Source of the DNA: CAYQNU01 sp964419055
Lineage (GTDB): Bacteria; Bacteroidota; Bacteroidia; Flavobacteriales_D; Parvicellaceae
Length of the DNA: 21,573 nucleotides
Assembly: GCA_964419055.1 (NCBI GenBank)
Contig: CAYQNU010000036.1
Location: forward strand, 1 to 21,573
Direction of reading: 5' to 3'
In this document: one piece after another, positions 16,512-21,573 of the stretch
Position numbering within the stretch: position 1 is the first letter of the stretch
How the letters are laid out: each line of letters starts with the position of its first letter
The notes under the pieces: model-generated
Told to the model about the DNA's origin: nothing
Seen by the model: only the letters and a program-made list of their open reading frames with translations
Database searches by the model: none
Made by a program: the position numbers and the translations under genes

Positions 16512-17762
16512 ATGACCACTATTTTAACAGAAATAAAAGCCTTAATTGGCATATCCAACCCTTCGTCACCATTAGTGAATGAAGCATTCAGTGTTTTGAA
16601 TAAAATTGAGAACGCCTATTTGATTTGTGTTGATGGAATAATTACTGATTTTGGACCTATGGCTGAATGTCCCTATACAAAATATGAAAATGTTCCACAT
16701 ACATTAATTCAGTGCACGGGTAAAATGGTAATGCCTACGTATTGTGATTCTCATACACACCTTGTTTTTGCCGCTTCACGTGAAGAAGAGTTTGTAGATC
16801 GAATAAATGGGTTGACTTATGAAGAAATAGCTAAAAAAGGTGGAGGAATATTGAATTCGGCCCGCAAGCTTCAGGTATTGTCAGAAGACGAATTATATCA
16901 TCGAGCAGCAAAAAGATTGACTCAATTAATTCTTTTGGGAACGGGTGCCATTGAAATTAAAAGTGGTTATGGATTGAGTGTTGATGGTGAGCTGAAAATG
17001 CTTCGTGTAATCAAAAAGTTAAAAGAAAATTTCCCCATTCCCATTAAAGCTACATTTTTAGGTGCTCACGCCTTACCTGTTGAATATAAAGAAAATAGAG
17101 AAGGTTATTTAAATCTTTTGGTTAATGAATTGTTTCCTGCAATTGCGGATGAAGGCTTAGCTGATTTTGTGGATGTTTTTTGTGAATTGAACTATTTTAC
17201 ACCCGAAGAAACCAATATGATATGTAAAGTAGGGAAACAATTTGGATTATTTCCAAAATTACATGTCAATCAATTCAACTCAATTGGAGGAATCCAGGTG
17301 GCAGTTGAAAACAATGCCATTAGCGTTGATCATTTAGAAGTTATGAAAGAACACGATTTCGACCTTTTGGCCAACAGTAAAACAATAGCCACTGCCCTAC
17401 CTTCTTGTTCGTTTTTCTTAGGAATACCTTATGCGCCTGCAAAAGAATTTATTAAAAGAAACATTCCTTTTGCTATGGCATCCGATTTCAATCCGGGTTC
17501 AACACCATCCGGAAACATGAATTTTGTAGTATCCTTGGGTTGCATACAATTGAAGCTAACTCCCGAACAAAGTATCAATGCTTGTACTATAAACGGGGCA
17601 TTTGCTATGCGATTGCAACAAAAAACAGGAAGTATAGCTGTGGGCAAATTAGCCAATGTAATCATCACAAAAGAAATAGAAAGTTACAATTATTTACCTT
17701 ATTCTTTTGGGGAAAACCTTATAGATCAAGTATTGATCAACGGAAGACCTTTTAAAGGTTGA
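16512..17762 (+). CDS. hutI: Imidazolonepropionase (histidine degradation)
   Basis: Amidohydrolase of 416 residues that opens 4-imidazolone-5-propionate to N-formimino-L-glutamate, the third step of histidine breakdown. Seen: the metal-binding PTYCDSHTHLVFA (His81, His83), GTGAIEIKSGYGL, FLGAHALP (His186), KLHVNQ (His251), SVDHLE (His274) and ASDFNPGS (Asp325), all in the expected order and spacing. Bacillus HutI has Glu where this protein has Gln254; Gln occurs at this site in other HutI proteins. No hutH, hutU or hutG is in the window, so the pathway genes are scattered or lie outside. It ends in a shared bidirectional terminator. Confidence 0.96.
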   Translation: MTTILTEIKALIGISNPSSPLVNEAFSVLNKIENAYLICVDGIITDFGPMAECPYTKYENVPHTLIQCTGKMVMPTYCDSHTHLVFAASREEEFVDRINGLTYEEIAKKGGGILNSARKLQVLSEDELYHRAAKRLTQLILLGTGAIEIKSGYGLSVDGELKMLRVIKKLKENFPIPIKATFLGAHALPVEYKENREGYLNLLVNELFPAIADEGLADFVDVFCELNYFTPEETNMICKVGKQFGLFPKLHVNQFNSIGGIQVAVENNAISVDHLEVMKEHDFDLLANSKTIATALPSCSFFLGIPYAPAKEFIKRNIPFAMASDFNPGSTPSGNMNFVVSLGCIQLKLTPEQSINACTINGAFAMRLQQKTGSIAVGKLANVIITKEIESYNYLPYSFGENLIDQVLINGRPFKG

Positions 17763-17775
17763 ACCAATATATTAT

Positions 17776-17809
17776 AAAAAAAAGCGACCTTTTCAGATCG
17801 CTTTTTTTT
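17776..17809. terminator. Bidirectional terminator between hutI and the OmpA-family gene
   Basis: A 12-bp stem made of GCGA/TCGC extended by eight A-T pairs (17776-17787 with 17798-17809) around a 10-base loop. The A and T runs give a T-tract in both directions, which suits the two convergent genes. Confidence 0.88.
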
Positions 17810-17829
17810 ATTATCAATAAGTAGAATTC

Positions 17830-19911
17830 TTATAAAATTTCAAACTCCGTACGTCTATTTTGTTGACGTCCGTCCGAGTTGTCATTAGACGAAACCGGTC
17901 TTGATGATCCGTATCCTTTACTTTCTAATCGCGATTGAGCAATACCTTTACTTACCAAATAAGCAACTACGGCATTGGCTCGATCTTGTGACAATTTTTG
18001 ATTCATACCTTCACTTCCCACATTATCCGTGTGACCAGAAATTTCAATTCGTAAAGTGGGCACATCTTTAAGCAATTGTACTAATCGATCCAACTCAGCA
18101 TTGGACTCCAATTTTAAGGTCGACTTTCCTGAATCGAAAAAGATATTTCTAAGGGCAATTTTACTTCCTTTTTTGATGTTTTTCAACTCAATCTCTTTAT
18201 TAATCATATTAAAACCAATAGGTTCCATTACATCAAAGTTTTCACTATGAAATAAATAACCCGTTGCTTTTACGGCTATTCCGTAGTTTTTTCCAGCTGG
18301 TAAAGACAATAAAAACTTACCTGTGGCACTATTCGTTACAAAGGTTTCTATCACTTTCCCGGTGCTGTTATCGGTAATTTCAATGGTGGCTTCTACTGGT
18401 TTTCCAGTAATGGCATCTTTTGTCAAACCTTTAAAAACGGTTAAGGCTTGTTTATCTACCTTAACTTTGCTCTCAATTTGCACATCTTGAATAGGATTGG
18501 CCACACTGGCTAATAAAAAATCTTCGGTAGTTGAAGCCAACTCTTTATCATCACCCCAAAAGGTAACTTTATAAATATCCAAACCTCCTATTCCACCTGA
18601 ACGATTAGACGCAATGTAAGCATATTTGCCACTGGCCGTGATACCAAAAAACAAATCATCGTAGGGTGTATTAATTGGATAACCCAAATTTTCTGGAGCT
18701 AACCATTGACCTTGTCGTTTTTTTGAAACGAAAATATCATATCCACCCATTGAATTATGTCCTTCACTACAGAAATACATTAAATTTCCATTGGGATGGA
18801 TAAAAACAGATCCCTCATTTAGTTTTGTGTTCACATCTTGACCAACCGTTTGTGCAGCGGCATATTCGGTATTACTGTTGTTCATTTTCGAAGAAAAATA
18901 GATGTCACTTCCTTTTGAAGCACCACCCGTTGTTTTATCGGATAGATAATATAAACGATTTCTGTTTTCGCAATAACTAGCATACGTTTGATTATCGTCA
19001 GTATTCACTCCTTTGTGCACTTTAGCCGGTGCGGTCCAACCTGCTCCTTTCAAAAAACTTTCATAGATGTCGTAATTCGTTTCTTCCTTTTTGAAAATCA
19101 ACAATTTTGTTCCATCATAATACAACATCGAAGCGGTTTCATCTTTATCTGTATTAAGAGGTGCTCCCACATTTTTTGGTGTTGACCATTGCCCCTTGTT
19201 TAATTCGGTAATGTAAATATCACCATCATAAGACCCCACTTCATTGGCTGTATGTCCATTAGAACGATTAGAAGTAAACAACAACGTAGCACCATCCATA
19301 GATAAACATGGAGAATATTCATCAGAAACCGTATTTACTGCTTTTACATTATCAATCCAAACTCTTCCTGGTTTGGCAACAAGCTGAGTACCATTTTCGC
19401 ATTCTTTTTTGCGCTGAGCTAGCATAATTCCCAAAGAAGCTATTTGTTTTGATTTTGATGAAGCTTCAAATTTATTATAGTATTTAGTGGCGCCACTAAA
19501 ATCCATTTCTAATTGAGCTGCCATTCCTAAATAAAAATCAAGGAAGTCATCAACTGCTGGATTTAATTTCAACGCTTCATCCAAGAATTTTTTGGCTTTA
19601 TATTTTTCATTCGTATAAAGATAAGCGTTACCCATATAAAAATTCAGCAACGCACTTTTCGGATTAAAAGCATACGCTTTGTTGAACTCTAAAAGAGCCG
19701 CTTTGAAATTATTACCTGGATCACGCACTTCATAAATGGCAGTATTACCAAGGTTTAGAAATTCTTCTCCTTTTTTAAGACTGGCCTCTGCCGACTTAAA
19801 TTCATCTTTTTTATCTTTAAAATTTGCGGCTTTAAATTCCACATCTTGAGACCATAAAACACCTTGCAATAAAGCTATTGAAAGGGCCATTACTGTATAT
19901 TTTTTTATCAT
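17830..19911 (-). CDS. PorE-like TPR / beta-propeller / OmpA-family envelope protein
   Basis: An exported 693-residue protein expected to anchor an outer-membrane structure to peptidoglycan. Domains in order: signal peptide (1-22, ending LWSQ); TPR region (about 40-170); PD40/WD40-like propeller blades (about 195-450) with SPCLSMDGATLLFTSNR and GYDIFVSKK-type repeats; a carboxypeptidase-regulatory-like domain (about 490-560); and an OmpA C-terminal domain (about 587-693) with FFDSGKSTL, SGHTDNVGS (Asp629), SQDRA (Arg644) and NRRTEFEIL. Asp629 and Arg644 are the residues that bind diaminopimelate in this family. The order is the same as in PorE of the T9SS, but PorE is a lipoprotein and no lipobox Cys is seen here; many paralogues with this order exist in Bacteroidota. 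It lies 29 bases after the TPR gene, probably in one transcript. Confidence 0.92.
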   Translation of the reverse strand: MIKKYTVMALSIALLQGVLWSQDVEFKAANFKDKKDEFKSAEASLKKGEEFLNLGNTAIYEVRDPGNNFKAALLEFNKAYAFNPKSALLNFYMGNAYLYTNEKYKAKKFLDEALKLNPAVDDFLDFYLGMAAQLEMDFSGATKYYNKFEASSKSKQIASLGIMLAQRKKECENGTQLVAKPGRVWIDNVKAVNTVSDEYSPCLSMDGATLLFTSNRSNGHTANEVGSYDGDIYITELNKGQWSTPKNVGAPLNTDKDETASMLYYDGTKLLIFKKEETNYDIYESFLKGAGWTAPAKVHKGVNTDDNQTYASYCENRNRLYYLSDKTTGGASKGSDIYFSSKMNNSNTEYAAAQTVGQDVNTKLNEGSVFIHPNGNLMYFCSEGHNSMGGYDIFVSKKRQGQWLAPENLGYPINTPYDDLFFGITASGKYAYIASNRSGGIGGLDIYKVTFWGDDKELASTTEDFLLASVANPIQDVQIESKVKVDKQALTVFKGLTKDAITGKPVEATIEITDNSTGKVIETFVTNSATGKFLLSLPAGKNYGIAVKATGYLFHSENFDVMEPIGFNMINKEIELKNIKKGSKIALRNIFFDSGKSTLKLESNAELDRLVQLLKDVPTLRIEISGHTDNVGSEGMNQKLSQDRANAVVAYLVSKGIAQSRLESKGYGSSRPVSSNDNSDGRQQNRRTEFEIL

Positions 19912-19940
19912 AACTGTTCGTTTATTAATGTGTGATGATT

Positions 19941-21029
19941 TTAATACTCACAATTTCCTGAATGATACAACTTCCCTAAAGCAGACCCTAATTGAGCAGC
20001 CTTGTTCCAATCGGCACAGGCAGCATTCATATCACGATTCATTTCATGTGAAGCCGCTCTATTGGCATAAGCATCCCCATAATTGGGATCTAAACTAATT
20101 GCTTTATTAAAATCTTCTAAAGCTCCTTTATAGTCTTTATTGTTGTGTTTGATAATCCCTCTATTGTTATAAGCTGGCGCATATTTAGGGTTTAACTCAA
20201 TAGCTTTTTCAAAATCTCTTAAAGCTTCAGTTGGTTTACCTTGCTCAAGATTCATTGCCCCACGATTATTGTAAGCCATAAAAAACTTACTGTCTAACGT
20301 AATCGCTTTGCTGAATGCATTGCGTGCACCTTCATAATCTTTCAACATCTTTTTTACTGAACCAATGTTATTAAATACAAAAGCATGTTGCGAACCATAT
20401 TCAGAAGCCTTATTGTAGTCCAATAACGCTTTATCAAATTGTTGCAACATTCTATAACAACTGCCTCTATCATGAAATGCTTCAAAGTTTTTTGGATCTA
20501 ATTCGATACATTTTGTAAATTTATTGATGGCTTTGTCGTAATCTTTCATTAAAAACAAAACGGTACCACCATTATAAAAGGCTTTTACATTTTTAGGTTC
20601 ATAAAATACCACTTGATCATAATCTCCCAATGCGTTGCTTAAATTCCCTAATTTCTGATGCGCTAACGCTCTTTGGAAATAACCACGTGCATGTTCATCA
20701 TTGATTTTCAATAATTTGGTAAGCGTTTCCGTAGCCCCTTTGTAATCTTTGTTTTTATACTGTGCAACTCCTTTATTATAATAAGCTGCTTGAAAATTTG
20801 GATCACCTGCAATGGCTTTATCAAAAGCAGCAATGGCTTTGGTAAAATCATTCGAACTAAAAAGATTTATCCCATCATTGTAGGCGGTTTGTGCTTCAGC
20901 TGTGGCTGCATTCGATGCATTTATCCGATTAATGGAATCTTGATAGGCTTGCTCTTTGGGTGTCAATTCTATTTGAGCCACTCCCGAAAGTCCCAATGCC
21001 AAAAACACTAATAAACATGTTTTTTTCAT
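19941..21029 (-). CDS. Exported tetratricopeptide-repeat protein
   Basis: A 362-residue protein with a signal peptide (about 1-19, ending SGVAQ) and about nine TPRs of 34 residues filling residues 45-350, with regular AYYNKG, AYNNRG and ALEDFNKAI-type helices. The C-terminus has WNKAAQLGSALGKLYHSGNCEY. It should reside in the periplasm or on the inner face of the outer membrane and act as a protein-binding scaffold. It is the first gene of a two-gene minus-strand operon with the TPR/propeller/OmpA protein, which makes that protein its most likely partner. A possible -7 box (TATATTTC on the minus strand, 21045-21052, seven of eight positions) lies just upstream. The ligand is unknown. Confidence 0.9.
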   Translation of the reverse strand: MKKTCLLVFLALGLSGVAQIELTPKEQAYQDSINRINASNAATAEAQTAYNDGINLFSSNDFTKAIAAFDKAIAGDPNFQAAYYNKGVAQYKNKDYKGATETLTKLLKINDEHARGYFQRALAHQKLGNLSNALGDYDQVVFYEPKNVKAFYNGGTVLFLMKDYDKAINKFTKCIELDPKNFEAFHDRGSCYRMLQQFDKALLDYNKASEYGSQHAFVFNNIGSVKKMLKDYEGARNAFSKAITLDSKFFMAYNNRGAMNLEQGKPTEALRDFEKAIELNPKYAPAYNNRGIIKHNNKDYKGALEDFNKAISLDPNYGDAYANRAASHEMNRDMNAACADWNKAAQLGSALGKLYHSGNCEY

Positions 21030-21367
21030 AGTTAGTTTTATTTAGAAATATATTTGATGGTCGAAAATAGTCAAAATAGCGGCTATCTCCAGTAGTATTT
21101 TTCAACACGATGTTGATAACCTTATTTTTAAAGGTGCCTATTGACCCTATTTGTATAAAAGATAATTGATTATCCGAAATTATCAGATATTGAATTTTAA
21201 ATTAAAAAAACCAATAACTTTTGATTTGTAAATTTATTGAATGCTGGTATTATTGAACTATATTTAGTAATGATAATATCAAATAAATTAGTTTCGGAAA
21301 TTCACTTTGTAGGCTTCCTCGACCTTAAAGAGTTTGATCTAAAAAATCAAGTGGAATGGAAGGTGGT
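21030..21367. other. Intergenic region, no gene recognised
   Basis: This AT-rich stretch holds the promoter region of the TPR/OmpA operon and otherwise nothing clear. A plus-strand frame of 48 codons (21270-21416) runs into the inverted-repeat element and has no recognisable protein features. Confidence 0.6.
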
Positions 21368-21518
21368 CTCGATACTACTTTCTATTTTACAATCGATTTT
21401 TTCAATATCAATGTAAAATATACGAAAGTCACTCGACCTGACTATACTTCGATGGTAACGCTGCGCGGGGAGTCAGTTCGAGTGGTTTTCGTAATGAAAT
21501 GGAGAAAATTGTATCGAG
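21368..21518. repeat. Composite inverted repeat: two diverged copies of an intergenic unit, head to head
   Basis: Outer ends match exactly: CTCGATAC at 21368-21375 pairs with GTATCGAG at 21511-21518. Inner arms 21421-21443 and 21471-21493 agree at 20 of 23 positions, and two of the three differences still pair as G-U. The loop is 27 bases and GC-richer than its surroundings. The stretches between inner and outer arms differ in length (45 against 17 bases) but stay partly similar. The layout suggests two inverted copies of a short interspersed unit, or a non-coding mobile remnant, able to form a long hairpin. No protein is encoded. Confidence 0.7.
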
Positions 21519-21573
21519 TGTAACCTCCCCCAAAAATAGGACAACTTTAAAATATAATTATTAATTTTAAATT
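21519..21573 (+). mobile_element. Possible IS3-family-like terminal inverted repeat, element continues past the window
   Basis: The sequence from 21519 starts TGTAACCTCCCCC and goes on AAAAATAGGACA. This resembles the ends of IS3-family elements, which often begin TGT and contain ACC-CCCAAAA followed by GGACA. It starts directly after the outer arm of the inverted repeat. Only 55 bases are visible, with no transposase, so the call rests on pattern memory alone. Confidence 0.35.

Noticed and set aside
16512..17762. HutI with Gln254 where Bacillus HutI has a catalytic Glu, as a sign of an inactive enzyme
   Set aside because: Gln at this site occurs in other HutI proteins, and all metal ligands and His274 are present.
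21270..21416. A 48-codon plus-strand frame in the right intergenic region
   Set aside because: It has no recognisable features, its last third lies inside the inverted repeat, and its length is expected by chance.
1..21573. CRISPR array, tRNA, rRNA or complete defence system
   Set aside because: No regular short repeats with spacers and no cloverleaf or rRNA sequence was seen; the CHAT gene alone has no adjacent Cas or other defence partner and carries a signal peptide.

Overview
The window looks like chromosomal DNA of an AT-rich member of the Bacteroidota, most likely Flavobacteriales and possibly near Crocinitomicaceae/Fluviicola. Four things point there: a protein with a type IX secretion (T9SS) C-terminal sorting domain, a TonB-type outer-membrane protein with the CarboxypepD-regulatory/plug/barrel layout, exported TPR-SpoIIE and TPR-CHAT proteins, and promoters that fit TAnnTTTG rather than the sigma-70 consensus. 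Shine-Dalgarno sequences are weak or absent. The family-level placement is inference; no rRNA or other marker is present.

Layout. 1-6113 (minus): a TPR-CHAT protease-like protein cut by the left edge, an exported TPR / transmembrane / SpoIIE-type PP2C phosphatase, and fructose-1,6-bisphosphatase (fbp). 6213-8009 (plus): a tight three-gene unit of an SSAT-like GNAT acetyltransferase, a Qnr-like pentapeptide-repeat protein and an SH3-NlpC/P60 peptidase. 8011-8581 (minus): a DUF1990 gene split by a one-base frameshift in a run of eight A. 8656-9666 (minus): a T9SS cargo protein. 9873-11486 (minus): pckA, with a strong terminator. 11657-14749 (plus): a second GNAT and an 817-residue outer-membrane receptor. 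14901-16010 (plus): an M42 aminopeptidase. 16077-16439 (minus): a DUF1987/SiaC-like phosphoregulator. 16512-17762 (plus): hutI. 17830-21029 (minus): a two-gene operon of an exported TPR protein and a PorE-like TPR/propeller/OmpA protein. 21030-21573: no gene; it holds a large imperfect inverted repeat and what looks like the first bases of an IS3-like element running off the right edge.

How the genes fit together. pckA and fbp are gluconeogenic enzymes, and the M42 aminopeptidase and imidazolonepropionase break down peptides and histidine. Together they suit an organism that grows on amino acids and makes its sugars. The OmpA/TPR operon, the TonB-type receptor and the T9SS cargo serve the cell envelope. 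Signalling is represented by a SpoIIE phosphatase and a SiaC-like protein, which in Pseudomonas form a phosphatase/substrate pair, and by the CHAT protein beside the phosphatase. No CRISPR array, tRNA, rRNA or complete mobile element was seen. The best candidates for something undescribed are the paired TPR-CHAT / TPR-SpoIIE genes with a SiaC-like protein nearby, and the structured repeat with an IS-like end at the right edge.
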